From assembly GCA_027943245.1 (NCBI GenBank), contig JANDJZ010000253.1, positions 1-64,000 on the forward strand: a DNA stretch of 64,000 nucleotides, read 5' to 3'. This stretch comes from Acanthamoeba sp. SK_2022b (lineage: Eukaryota; Discosea; Longamoebia; Acanthamoebidae). A program made the position numbers and the translations under genes. Each line of letters opens with the position of its first letter. Within the stretch, counting starts at the first letter, position 1. This document shows, piece after piece, positions 1 to 11,354 of the stretch. The notes beneath the pieces are model-generated. The model did no database searches, was not told the origin of the DNA, and saw nothing but the letters and a program-made list of their open reading frames with translations.

Positions 1-9
1 GCCTGGGGT

Positions 10-227
10 CTAGGCGCCGGACCCATCGTTGATGAAGGAAATCCAGCCGCAGGGGCTCGATGACCTGAATTCACAGGCGGAAACGGATGCCGGGAGTAAT
101 CTGCCGTGGCCGCGCCGCTCATGACTGGATGATTACTGTAAGTCGTAGCAGAGGTGGTTGCCGCAGGACGCGATGCTGTGGTCGTTGAAGGAGACTTGGG
201 TGGTGCCGTTGGGCCACTCGCCTTCAT
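10..227 (-). CDS. Orphan 3'-terminal exon pair of an unidentified gene
   Basis: Two minus-strand segments, 227-137 and 64-10, read in one frame if a 72-base GT-AG intron (136-65) is removed. The product would end ...GNHLCYDL / SPCGWISFINDGSGA and then a TAG stop. Codons in both parts nearly all end in G or C, like the real exons elsewhere in the window, and the intron length is typical. A splice-acceptor-like CAG precedes position 227, but no start codon or upstream exon fits between 228 and the GCDH stop at 323. The piece is therefore either an exon cut off from its gene by a rearrangement or assembly join, or a chance reading frame. A second, Ser/Thr/Pro-rich frame starts with ATG at 227 and stays open to the window edge, but its codon use is poorer. 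No family recognised. Confidence 0.3.
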
Positions 228-279
228 CTGATTTGTTCTACGGCCAAAAAATTCCACTAAAACCGAATTTTAATTTTCG

Positions 280-285
280 TTTATT
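280..285 (-). promoter_or_regulatory. Probable polyadenylation signal of GCDH
   Basis: AATAAA on the minus strand, about 40 bases past the GCDH stop codon, in an AT-rich stretch. Confidence 0.5.
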
Positions 286-322
286 TATGGAATTTTCGGA
301 ATTTGCGTAGCGGCCGCGGAGC

Positions 323-1223
323 TTAGGCCGAGAAGGCCTGCAGCCCGGTGATGGCCCTGCCGAGGATGAGGGCGTGCACGTTGTTGGTGCCCTCGTACGT
401 GTTGACGGCCTCCAGGTTCATCACGTGCCTGATGATGTGGTACTCATCTGAGATACCGTTACCGCCAAGCATCTCCCTCGCCGTCCTGTCGAGATGTGTA
501 ACGTGAGTAGCGCGGGGAGGTAGGGGGGAGGGGAAAGTGGCGCGGCCGTACCTGGCAATGTGGATGGACTTCATGCACGAGTTCCTCTTCATCATGGAGA
601 TCATCTCAGGGGTGGCCTTGCCCGAGTCCTTCAGGCGACCGAGGTGGAGGCACGACTGCCCATCACCAACGCGACGTAGAGAGATGTCGACACTAATTGA
701 GACAAAAAAATACAAAAAATACAAAAAAAAACAAAAACAGAAAACATGCGTGCGGTGGCGTGTGCGTACGTGGAGGGCGAGAGCGATTTCGGTCTGCATC
801 TCGGCGAGGTCCTTCTGGATGAGCTGCATCTGCGCGAGCGGCTTGCCAAACTGCTTTCGCTGCATCGTGTAGTCGCGGGCGGCGTGGAAGCAGAACTCGG
901 CGGCGCCCAGCGCGCCCCACGAGATGCCGTATCTGCGTTCATGCGCGTCAGAGAGAGTCGAGAGTGAGCGAGAGACGGAGGAACGCATGTTGATGGGGGG
1001 AGGAGGGGCAACGCATACCGAGCATTGTTGAGGCAGCCAAAGGGGCCCTTGAGGCCGGCCGCGCCGGGCAGGAGGTTGGCCGCGGGCACGCGCACGTTCT
1101 CCATCATGATCATGCCGGTCTCGGACGCGCGCAGCGAGAACTTGCCCTCGATCTTGGGCGCCTCGAGGCCCTTCATGCCCTTCTCCAGAATGAACCCACG
1201 AATCTGATCGCCGCGCGCGCGCA

Positions 1224-1269
<46 letters not shown>

Positions 1270-1591
1270 GTGTGTGTTGTGTGTGTTGTGTGTGTTGTGT
1301 GTTGTGTGTGTTGTGTGATCAGCCAAGCTGCCTCGCTAGACAGAGAGAGAGAGAGGTCGGCAGCTGAAGGAGGCCGAGGGACAGTACCACGTTCTCGTCG
1401 TCCTTGGCCCACACGACAAAGACGTCGGCGATGGGCGAGTTGGTGATCCACGTCTTGGACCCGTTGAGGACGTACGAGTCGCCGTCCTTGCGCGCGCGGG
1501 TCTCCATTCCGCCGGGATCCGAGCCGTGGTTGGGCTCCGTCAGGCCGAAGCAACCGACCAGCTTGCCGGCCGCTGCCATGTGCGTGCACAT

Positions 1592-1657
<66 letters not shown>

Positions 1658-2373
1658 AATATCATGCAAGGCGTTGTGTGCGAGATGAGGAGGGGGAGAG
1701 GTGTATACCGAGTTCGGGCAGGTACTTCTGCTTCTGCTCCTCGGTACCGTAGGCGTAGATGGGATACATCACCAGCGACGACTGCACGCTCAGCGCCGAA
1801 CGGTAGCCGCTGTCCACTCTGCGGAGGGGAGTGGAGGAGAGGGCAACGCCTTGATGAGGCCGGGGGGAGGGGGAAACGCACAGGCGCGCGCAAGGAGAGC
1901 GTGGCGGTACCGCTCGACCTCGCGGGCGATGAGGCCGTAGGTGACGTAGTTGACGCCGGAGCAGCCGTAGCCGTCGATGGTGGCGCCCAGCATGCCGAGC
2001 TCGCCCATCTCGTTGAAGATCTCGCGGTCGAACTTCTCGTGGCGGTTGGCGGCGGTGACGCGGGGCAGCAGCTTCTCCTGGCAGTAGTCGGCCACCTGGT
2101 TGCGGATGGCGCGCTCCTCTTCAGTGAGCTGAGCCTCGAAGTTGAGGGGGTCCGCCCAGTTGAAGGTCACCTTCTCTGTTGTGCATGCAGTTTTGTCAGC
2201 TTAATTAATTCAAATTAATTCATTGATTTGCTGCAATAAATTATAAATCAAAGCAAGTGAATTTAAGAATGAGGATGCAAACCGGTGGCAAAGGTGCGGG
2301 CGGCAGTTGTGTTGATCCGGGCAGCAATGCTGCGCCTCGTGGCAGGGGCAATCAAGCTAGTTGCTCTTCTCAT
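323..2373 (-). CDS. GCDH: Glutaryl-CoA dehydrogenase, mitochondrial
   Basis: FAD-dependent acyl-CoA dehydrogenase that oxidises and decarboxylates glutaryl-CoA to crotonyl-CoA in lysine, hydroxylysine and tryptophan breakdown in the mitochondrial matrix. Exon 1 (2373-2283) encodes an Arg/Ser/Ala-rich leader beginning [14 protein letters not shown], a good mitochondrial presequence. Exon 2 (2175-1911) carries [18 protein letters not shown]. Later exons carry the acyl-CoA dehydrogenase middle domain ([37 protein letters not shown]) and the C-terminal helical domain ([33 protein letters not shown]). The catalytic Glu lies in NTYEGT, and the end [15 protein letters not shown] is diagnostic of GCDH rather than of other acyl-CoA dehydrogenases. 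About eight exons. Two introns hold long TG tracts (1226-1317 and 1599-1656). Length and domain order match the family (about 430 residues). The start was chosen because the only in-frame ATG upstream of exon 2 gives the presequence. Confidence 0.95.
1226..1317. repeat. (TG)n microsatellite with TTG interruptions, GCDH intron
   Basis: Uninterrupted TG run grading into TGTGTTGTG units. It lies wholly between two GCDH exons, so the transcript carries CA repeats. Confidence 0.9.
1599..1656. repeat. (GT)n microsatellite, GCDH intron
   Basis: Pure GT run of about 58 bases in the intron before the GCFGLTEP exon. Confidence 0.9.
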
Positions 2374-3170
2374 TTCTGAACGGAAAGAGAGGGGGATGAT
2401 GAGTTCGATCTGGTTGGAGATGTAGCACAACGGCAAAATTGACCGATTGGAGGCAGCTGGCTACTGCGGGGGAATGCAAGGTACCGCTTCGTATTCCAGT
2501 GACGATGCTAGGTTCTAGGTTGCTGATGGAATAGATGCAGACGATCGTACTTGCTACCTCGAAAGCGAAGCTACAACGTTGTACGAAGGGCTGACAAAAC
2601 GACACGAACCGGAGGGTTCCGCGTGGGCTTTATCCGCTTCAATCGGCGTGCTTGGCATAGCTCAGTCAAGAATAAAAATGATAATAATAATAATAATAAT
2701 TTGCCTGCGGTTTGAGTTGGCCCAGACAAGAGGTGCATGTAGCAATATGTAGATGAAGGAGGAGCTCAAGCTCACCACCTTATGAACCTGTATCTGTCGT
2801 GTGCCTGCTTTGTAAACAATCAGAGGAAAGAGGAGATGATGGATGATGGACGTAGGACTTGTATTTGCATGGAAATGGTGGATGGCAGGAGAGAAGGGTT
2901 GGGAGAGGTGATTAAATACGTATCTACACAAACCGCATTCTGTGCATTGTTGTTGATTACATGGTAACGGGAGAGAAAGAAAGAAAGAGCGAGAGGAGGG
3001 ATAGGAGCTGCCTTTGGTCTTCGTGTTCTGTACATTCGCGTTGTTGTTTGTTCATTCCCGCAGCGCCCTGTGATACATCTCCAGGTGAGCGTGTGTTGTC
3101 ACAAACGCCACACGCTCCAGCGATCACAACACTCCCCTCTCTGTCTCCGACTGTGATCACAAGAGAGGGA
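2374..3170. other. Intergenic: GCDH upstream region and 3' flank of the E3 ligase
   Basis: Two minus-strand genes flank this roughly 800-base stretch. It should hold the GCDH promoter and the 3' UTR of the E3 ligase gene. The only visible features are a short (AAT)n run near 2680-2701 and A/G-rich patches. Short open frames here lack G/C-ending codon bias and match no family I know. Confidence 0.6.
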
Positions 3171-3602
3171 TTAGTTTGGGGGGGGAGCGTACCGGCAGTA
3201 GGAGCAGCCGAGGGAGAACTCTTCGCCGTTGGGTGGGTGGGCGACTTGGCACGTGCACGCCGGCAGGTCGCGCTTGTCGGCCGTGATCAGCTCCGGCGCG
3301 TTTCGGTGGCACGCATCGCAAAAATGGGTCGTACCCCTGATGCCGACATAACACACAATACACACAACACACACAATACACACACAACACACACACACAC
3401 ACGCACACACACACACACACACAAACGCGCCAATAGCCCGTGATACAACCAAGTGAGGAGAAGAAGGGTTGGCAGAGAGGGAGGAGCTCATACCAGCAGA
3501 ACCAAACTGCGAGCGAACAGCAAAATCTACATTTGTACTCGCTGCGGGCAGACGTGGGCGCGATCAGCAAAAAAATAGTTTGCGAAATACAATTTTTTTA
3601 AA

Positions 3603-3634
<32 letters not shown>

Positions 3635-4274
3635 GCTGCAAAGCTCGACGAGGGAAGCGAGAGACGTACATGAATTCCCGGCCGTGGTCGGGGCACTCGT
3701 TGAGGCCGCTGAGATCGCAACAGCGGCCGCACACGAGGTCCCTGGGGTTGAACTCTCGCGCCTGCTGGTCAGCCTCACAGATCTTGTCTCCGCCAAAATA
3801 CGGCGTCTATACACACACGCACGCACACAGTCAGCGAATGAAAGTGAGACGAGGGAGAGGAGAGCGAGAGAGTGGGGGGGGGCGTGCCTTGCACTTGTAG
3901 CAGCGGTAGAAGGAGAAGCGGTGGAGGGCGTAGCCCGCCGGATTGCCATAGAAGGGGCTCGAGGGACTCGTGATGGCCTCGCATTTCTCCAGCGACAACA
4001 GACGCAGACGCTGCAGGGCTTTCTCCTGTGCAAGTGTCGACACTCCCGCGTTGAGTTGTCGACATTGTTGCGTTTGCGCGCGCGCACAGGCGAACCTTGA
4101 CGACGCCAAAGAGCTCGAGATGCGGAGCGAGGACGGGGTCGAGCGCGGGGTGTCGCATGGGCTGCTTGCACAGGGGGCACTCCAAGTAGCCAAACGTGAT
4201 ACGCGAACCTGCCGCACACGCACGCGCGCAGAGATCGATTCAACACTTGGTTCATCACACGTGCGCGTGCGTGC

Positions 4275-4324
<50 letters not shown>

Positions 4325-6827
4325 CTGACCACCCGTTGGTGATTTTGCTCTTGGCACAGTCAAAATGAAAGAAGTGGCCACAGCTCAGTTGCACGCACGG
4401 AGCCGCGCGCAACTCCTCCACGTAGCAAATGAGGCACAGGTCGCGCCCCGTTTGCTTGCCTGGCGTTGTCCGCACATGTGCCACACAGGGGTGAGTTTCG
4501 GTGATTTGAAATCACCGAACAGCGGCGCGCGCGCGCGCGTGTGCGTGTGCGGTACCCTCGATGGCGCAGTCGGCCTGGAGGCAGGGCGGGCAGAGGGCCT
4601 CGCCCGAGATGCCCGCGCACGGATGGCTGCACGCGAGGCTCCGCGCGCACGCCATCTGGGCCTTGGCCACGCACTCGGCCGCCGGGCAGCAGTCCACGAG
4701 CACCGTCGCCTGAACACACGCGCGTGAGTCTCGCAACCTCCGATCCACCTCGAGGAGCACGTGTACCTCGGTGGCTACTACCATAGACCGTCGCTCCTGC
4801 GCTTCCGCAGCCTCGCGAGCGTGGTCGCCGTTCGTGTTGTCGTCGTCGTCGTCGTCGCTGTCCTCCTCCTCGCGCTCGCGTCGTTCCTTGCCCTTGATGC
4901 TGTGTCGACGCGGACGCTTCTGCCTCTGCTGGAACGAGACGGACGACGACGACGAGGGGCTCTCCAGGGCGATGTCGCAGTACCGACACCGCTTGGCCGC
5001 CAGCCACAGCGCATACTGCTCGCACGTCAGACCTGCGTCGACCAAGCCTTCAGTCTCTCTGGCCCACGTGTTGTTGATCGCGTGTCGCTTGTGTGATGTG
5101 TGATGTGTGTGGTGTGTGGTGTGTGGTGTGTGGTGTGTGGTGTGTGGTGTGTGGTGTGTGGTGTGTGGTGTGTGGTGTGTGTCTTGTGTTGTGTACCGAG
5201 ATGATAGGGTACAGCGTGGCACGACCCACAGCACTCGGTGCCACACTCGCGGCACCGAAAGCGGTGCTTGTCTCGATGCTGCGAGGCCTCGAGGGTCAGG
5301 TCCGTTCCGCCCTCGCTCTGGGGGCCTCGCGTCCACCCGGCAGGGGCGCCGTCGTCGCCACCGCCGCCTTTGCCGCCCTGCGACTGTGCGTCGACAAAAA
5401 ATTAATCGGCGATTGGCTCCACACGAGCGACGCGCAAATTGGGGGGGGGGGGCGAGAGAGAGCGAAGGTGGCGTACGCCGCGGGAGGCCGGCGCCGGGTG
5501 CTTGGGCGTGACCGCGGGATCCAAGACCTTCTCGATGATGTTCTTGCAGCGAGCGTTGGGACACACGAGGTAGCGATCCTCGTTGGCCAGCAGCACCTCC
5601 TCCACCGAGGCGCGCAGGTATCGCTCCAGCTCGTCCTCGCTCAACAGCCGCTGTGGCGACAAGGAACGGTGAGCCAGTTTGTTGTTGTTGTTAGTGGTGG
5701 TGGTGGTGGCGACGACGCGTGGGTACCTTGAGCTCGAGCTGGGTGAGCGGGACCGAGCAGACACGGCAGGTGATCTCCGAGCACTTGACGGCCTCCACCT
5801 TTTGCATCACGAAGCTGCGCAAGCAGTCCCGACACGAATAGTGCGAGCAGGTCTGTGGCGAAGGGAGGATTAGTTGTCGACACCACCTCCAAGCCGGTCG
5901 TCGTTTGCGGACGAGACACACGCACGGCGCGCTCACCTCGTAAAAGTGAAGGCGCTTCGGCAGCTTCTTGTTGCCACAGACCGTGCACTCCAGGGCGGAC
6001 CGCCGTCGTTCCTCTTCTCGGGCAAGTCGGAGCATCTCCAGCATCTCCCTGCTCCCCCACGACCGGAGTGGCGTGAGCGCTCTCTTCGCGGACGAGGTCG
6101 GGGCCAGGGCCAGTGGGGGTCGTCCTGTACCTGCGGATCTGGACCCGCTGCAGGCCGTCTTCGTAGAGGAGGGTGAAGGCGTGCGCGCGGCTCGGTTCGC
6201 TCTTCCGGAGACGAGCCGCCTCGGTCTCCATCACCAACGTCATCAGGTCCATCGGTTGCGGCGGCTGCGATGGCGCCAAAGAAGCCACCCGTGGCGGGTA
6301 AGGGTCAGAGCCAAGGTCCGAAATTACACACAGGTGGTGACGTGTGCCCGTTACCACCCAAACATGCATTTTTACTGACAAAAATAACAAAAATAGGGAA
6401 AATAATAAATAATTTTAAAATGAGCAAATGTAAATTTTAGGGATGGGAATGTGGATTTGGATTGGTGGGGTGCCTGTTGTTCGGTCTCTTGGATGGCGTC
6501 GTGCTCCTTTTGCATTCGCATCAACTCGAGTTCCATCCTCAGCTTTCGTGTGGCCGCCTCCATACACGGCCCAAAGTGCTCCTCTGGTCGTTGCACGTCC
6601 TCATCGTTCTCTCCACTTGGTCGGGCTTGGTCGGATGCACGAAAGGCGATTCTACAGAGGGGGCAGTTTCGCGGCTGGTTAACTGGCACGAGACTGCTGC
6701 CTTGTGGGTCCGCGGTTGCCCCAGCTGCATTGGTATTGGAGCCATCCATCCTTAGTTGGGTTCGAATCAAGGCAGTAAGGCCCATCATCGAAGAAGCACC
6801 CCCGTGATGTCGCGAAGGCGCCTCCAT
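3171..6827 (-). CDS. RBR-type E3 with a C-terminal MYCBP2-like RING/tandem-cysteine (RCR) domain
   Basis: Multi-exon gene of roughly 800 residues. The N-terminal exon has a small zinc-finger-like motif (NCPLC...H...C). Next comes an RBR-like block: RING1 Cys (ECTVCGNKKL, TCSHYSCRDC), IBR Cys (YLVCPNARC, FRCRECGTECCGSCHAVPYH), then CRYCDIAL and an acidic Asp-rich linker. The C-terminal third matches the end of the animal neuronal E3 MYCBP2 (PHR/Highwire) block by block: DLCLICYVEELRAAPCVQL, CGHFFHFDC, ITFGYLECPLC, YGNPAGYALHRFSFYRCYKC, YKCRFCC, GTTHFCDACH, HPPNGEEFSLGC. Both relay cysteines of the RCR mechanism appear present, at codons 3777-3779 (GGDKIC) and 3496-3498 (VWFC); the latter sits just before a splice junction. 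MYCBP2-type enzymes esterify Thr/Ser. The stop (3171) lies five residues past the final CR, as in MYCBP2. The N-terminal start is less certain: the join between the 6827 exon and the exon starting near 6260 (PMDLMTLVM) lacks a clear GT donor. Confidence 0.85.
4276..4321. repeat. (TG)n microsatellite, E3 ligase intron
   Basis: Pure TG run between the exon encoding the RING core and the exon beginning GSRITFGYLECPLC. Confidence 0.9.
5095..5182. repeat. TGTGTGG-type minisatellite, E3 ligase intron
   Basis: Tandem GTGTGTGGT units of about 10 bases, unlike the plain dinucleotide runs elsewhere. Lies in the intron between the IBR exon and the exon beginning GLTCEQYALWLAAKRC. Confidence 0.85.
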
Positions 6828-7134
6828 AGAGCTGATGACCCCAAAAAAAAGGTGTTAAAAAATGGAAAAACAAAAACGAATGCTGAGGAGTTGTTTTCTG
6901 CGAGGTCGGGTGGATAGAATGGCGAAGAGAGATGAAAAGATGAAAGAGTACACCCACACCCGAAGGCAAAACAAAACAAAGGGCCAGCTCGTGTGTGTTG
7001 TGGAAATTTCGAGTGCCGGTACCAAAGTTTTTTGTCGACGAGCGCTGAAAAAAGGCGCCAACCCCGTCAACCCCTCTTGGTCCTCCCTTCTTGTAGCAAG
7101 CTCTTCCATTTTTCATCTTTTGTAAGAGGCAAGA

Positions 7135-7684
7135 TTAATCCTTCTTCTCCTTGGCCTTCTCCTCCTTGTACTTGGCGATGAGCTTCTCCATGGAGTCGCG
7201 GGGCACGATGGCGTACTTCTTGAACTCCATCGAGAACTCGCCCTTGCCCTGCGTCGTCGACCGCAGATCGGTCGAGTAGCCCACCATGTTGCTCAGCGGC
7301 ACCTCCGCGTCCACTCGCGTGTAGTCCGTTCCCGTCTGCACACGTGCCGACAACGGCGTCGTGAGGCTCCACCGCCTCATACGCAACCCGCAACACCCAA
7401 CGCGTGCGTACCATGTTCTCAGAGTTGAGGATGACGCCCTTCCTCTTGCCAATGGACGACACGACAGTGGACTGGAACTCCTTGGGCACGGTGATCTCAA
7501 CGCCCATGACCGGCTCGAGCACCTGCGGGTTGGCCTTGAGCATGCCCTGCTTGAAGGCGTTGATGCAGGCGATCTTGAACGCCAACTCGGACGAATCGAC
7601 CGGATGCCAACCACCGTCGGTCAGCGTCACGCGCACGCCCTACATTCGCACACAAACGCGTCAACGCCTTATTCGCTCACTCAT

Positions 7685-7747
<63 letters not shown>

Positions 7748-10582
7748 CTGGATGGGGTGGCCGATGAGTGGGCCCTCGGTGGCGGCCTCGAAGAAGCCCT
7801 TCTCGCAAGCCGGGATGAAGTTGGGGGGAATGGAGCCTCCGATGGTCTGGTTCTGGAACAGCACGCGCTTGCCCGACGCCAGCAGCTGTGCGACCACACA
7901 ACCACAACCACAACGCTGATGAGCAACGACAAGCGCGCCGCACACAGCCCACACAGACATGTCTGGCGCAGCTGATGGTCCGCACCTTCTGCTCGTGCTC
8001 CTCGAGATCCTCCTCGTCGATGGACTCGACGTAACCGGCGACGCGGGCGTATTGACCCTACGACCACCCAATCGCACACACGGTCGTATGAGCAAGAATG
8101 AATGGAATGCGCAGCGCGTGAGCTACGCGGCGTGGGGGAACGGCACCTGGCCACCGGTCTGCTTCTTGTGGGTGAAGTCAAAGGCGCCCTTGCCCGTGAG
8201 GGTCTCGCGGTAGGCCACGCGCGGCGGGCTGCTGTCGAGGTCCACGTTGTACTCGCGGCGCATGCGCTCCATGTAGATCTCCAGGTGCAGCTCGCCCATG
8301 CCCGAGATGATGATCTGATTGCTCTCCGGATCTGCGCAGCCGCGTGAGAACAACAAAAGAAAATAAGAATACAATACTTTGGTAAAAATATAAAAGCAAA
8401 TAATAAAACTAGAAGCGATCGCGCGTGGCCAGCAACGTACCGGTGTGTACACGGAAGGTGGGATCTTCCCTCTGGAAGCGGTTGAGCGCCTTCGACAGGT
8501 TCTTGTCCTGTCCCTTAGCCTATTTGTTGGTTGGGATGTGTTAGTTCGACTCCAACGCCGTTATCAAGAAAATTAAGAAATGAAAAAAATCAAAATAATT
8601 AAAAAAACATTAAGAGACCTACAACCGTTTTTTACTTTTTTTTTTAAAAAAAAAGATGATGATGCAGCAGTTGTAAAATAATGATAAATAAATAAAATAA
8701 TAAATAGCCAAGTAAAAAAAAAAATATCAATCGTACCTTGGGCCAGATGGCGAGAGAGAGGACGGGGTCGGGGACGAACATGGAGGACATGGAGAGGCGG
8801 GTGTTGCCGTCGGTGAAGGTGGTGCCGGAGGAGCACTCGATGCCGAAGAGGGCGCAGATCTCGCCGGCGCCGACCTCCTGGATGTCCTCCATCTCGTCCG
8901 AGTGCATGCGGATGATGCGGGGCACCTTGGTGCGCTTGGAGGTGACCATGTTGACGATGGTGTCGCCCTTCTTGAGGACGCCCTGGTACATGCGCATGTA
9001 GGTGAGCTGTCCAAAGGGGTTCTCCTCGAGCTTGAAGGCCAGGCCGACAAAGGGCTTGGAGTGGTCGGGCGCGAGGTCGACCTTGGCCTCGTTGTTGTCG
9101 AGGTCGTAGCCGACGCTGGGCACCTCGGTCGGGTTGGGCAGGTAGTCGACGACGGCGTCGAGCAGGTTCTGCACGCCCTTGTTCTTGTAGGCCGAGCCCA
9201 TGAGCACGGGCGTGAACTTGAGGGAGATGGTGGCGCGGCGGATGGCGGCCTTGATCTCCTCCACGGTGGGCTCGCGGCCCTCGGCGATCACGACCTCGGC
9301 GAGCACGTCGTCGACCTCGTACAGGGTCTCGAGCAGCTCCTCGCGCTTGGCCTCCACGTCGGCGCGCACGTTCTCCGGCACGGGGATCTTGGACATGACC
9401 TCGCCCGACCCGCCCTCGTACGAGTAGGCCTCGCGCGTGATGACGTCCACGACGCCCTGGAAGTGGTCCTCGAGCCCGATCGGGATCTGCACGGCCGCGC
9501 TCTTGATGTGCGTCAGCTTCTCCTTCATCTGGCGCAGCGCCTTGAACGGGTCGGCGCCCATGCGGTCCAGCTTGTTGATGAACGTGATGCGCGGCACGTC
9601 GTAGCGCTTCATCTGCCGATCGACCGTGATCGTCTGGCTCTGCACGCCCGACACGCCGCACATCACGAGGATCGCGCCGTCGAGCACCCGCAGCGAGCGC
9701 TCCACCTCGATGGTGAAGTCCACGTGGCCCGGCGTGTCGATGATGTTGATGTGGTTGGCGCCCCACCGCGCGTACGTGGCGGCCGACTTGATCGTGATGC
9801 CCTTCTCGCGCTCCAGCTCCATCGAGTCCATCTTGGCGCCCACGTTGTCCCTGCCTTTCACCTTTGCCGTGTGCCACACGTGTAAGACTGCGTGCCCCCC
9901 AACAAGCCCACGCGGCGTGGTCGGTGTGTGTACCTCGTGGATCTTCTGGATACGGCCGGTGTAGTAGAGGATGCGCTCGGTGAGGGTGGTCTTTCCCGAG
10001 TCGATGTGGGCCGAGATACCGATGTTGCGAATCTTGTGCAGCTCCTTCTGCAGCTGTGCTCGCCGTGCCGCACAGACGCATCGAATAAGAGAGTTACAAA
10101 AATTGCTGAAAAATAAATATATCATTTTTTTTAAGAATAGAAATATGTAAAAATAATAAGAAATAGAAAAAAGATGTGGCTCTCTTCTCTGCTGCAGGTC
10201 GGGCCACGAAGTCATGGCCGACACGATGGATGAGCCATATGTTATGGCACCTGGATTTAATGGGAAAGCAACTTGACTGCTAGCCCATGAAGAAAGATGC
10301 GTAGAGTCGCACAGCACGATAACGAAATTGACCGGAACCAGGGTGGACAAGAAAGGGAGAATCGATTGGAGAGAAGCATCAAAGAGGGCAGTGTACCTGA
10401 GGTGCTGCCCCCTCGGCCTCAGTCGAAAAACGGGAGATGAGAGGGAGATTAATCGTCGAAGTAGCGGCCGAAGGACGATGAAGGCAGAGGGTCGAGGCGG
10501 AGGCCGAGGGACGCAGCATGTTGGCCGAGCGCCTCACGAAGGCCGAGGGGTTGGATGATGAGCGGAGCGATGCTGCGTACAT
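7135..10582 (-). CDS. GFM1: Elongation factor G, mitochondrial
   Basis: Translational GTPase that moves tRNA and mRNA through the mitochondrial ribosome. Exon 1 (from ATG at 10582) encodes a basic Ser/Ala-rich presequence ending [12 protein letters not shown]. The next exons give the P-loop AHIDSGKTT, switch II region DTPGHVDF, guanine-specificity NKLDRMGAD, and GSAYKNKGV. These are followed by domain II ([19 protein letters not shown]), domain III ([14 protein letters not shown]), domain IV ([11 protein letters not shown]) and domain V ([28 protein letters not shown]). The large central exon (about 9850-8735) covers most of the GTPase and domain II. The presequence and the [16 protein letters not shown] form point to mtEFG1, not cytosolic eEF2. 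About nine exons, about 790 residues, near the family's usual length. One intron carries a (TG)n tract (7687-7744), another a very AT-rich block near 8570-8730. Confidence 0.95.
7687..7744. repeat. (TG)n microsatellite, EF-G intron
   Basis: Pure TG run between the two exons encoding domain IV. Confidence 0.9.
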
Positions 10583-11354
10583 ATTTGAAAACAAAAATTG
10601 ATTCGAATTTGCCGCACTCGAACGGAGGAGGAAGTGGAAGAGCAATCCCGAAGGATAAAGAACAAGATAAAAGATAGAGAAGGTGGAGATGGAGACCCTC
10701 CGCAAGCTGACCCGACGGAGAAAACTAAAACGTGGGTGCCTTTTTCAAACTCCTTTATTTCTTGGAAATGCCATTAAAGGTGTTGCTTACGTAAGGCCTA
10801 CCATTAGGGAGCGCTGCTGCCGAGTGAGCTCATGCAGCACGAGCCGATGGTCATAGAATACAAGCACTCACAACGCAAGCAGTTACGCCAGTGTTGCACT
10901 GTAGATTGTTGCATTGCAATGCCTTAAAATGGAAAGAGGTTTGCAAAAAGGAAGGTGCGCAGAAAAGGCCGCTAGAAGAGGAAAGAAAGGAAGAACAGGT
11001 CGGAACGAACACCATCTTTTGGCGAACGTGCGAAGAAGGAAGTGGAAGAGAACACAGCTCTGCGATAACGTTATCCCTGTCCAGTGTCCATCCTTCTGTC
11101 TCTACCCTTTCACCTCTCCTCTTCAAATTGATATAGGTATTCGATATCGATATCTATACATAGCACTTATACTTCGTACTGCACCTTCATTTCCATCCTC
11201 TTCATCTTGAGGAGAACGAGTAGTAGCTGCTGAAACACCCGCTTCTTTACGTCGAGTCATCTCCACCTTCTTTACCTCTGCTTCTACAACTCGCCGCAGG
11301 CTCTGCACACATCTCCATAGCTCGACTTGTACATCCATCTTCTTCACCAACACA
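10583..11354. promoter_or_regulatory. Shared upstream region of mitochondrial EF-G (-) and the RRM protein (+)
   Basis: 772 bases between two divergent start codons. The 3' part has TATA-like strings (GATATAGG, CTATACATAG near 11130-11165) followed by a C/T-rich stretch before the plus-strand ATG. No coding signal seen. Confidence 0.5.

Noticed and set aside
8902..9885. 327-codon plus-strand open frame
   Set aside because: Antisense of the large EF-G exon, which carries clear GTPase motifs on the minus strand.
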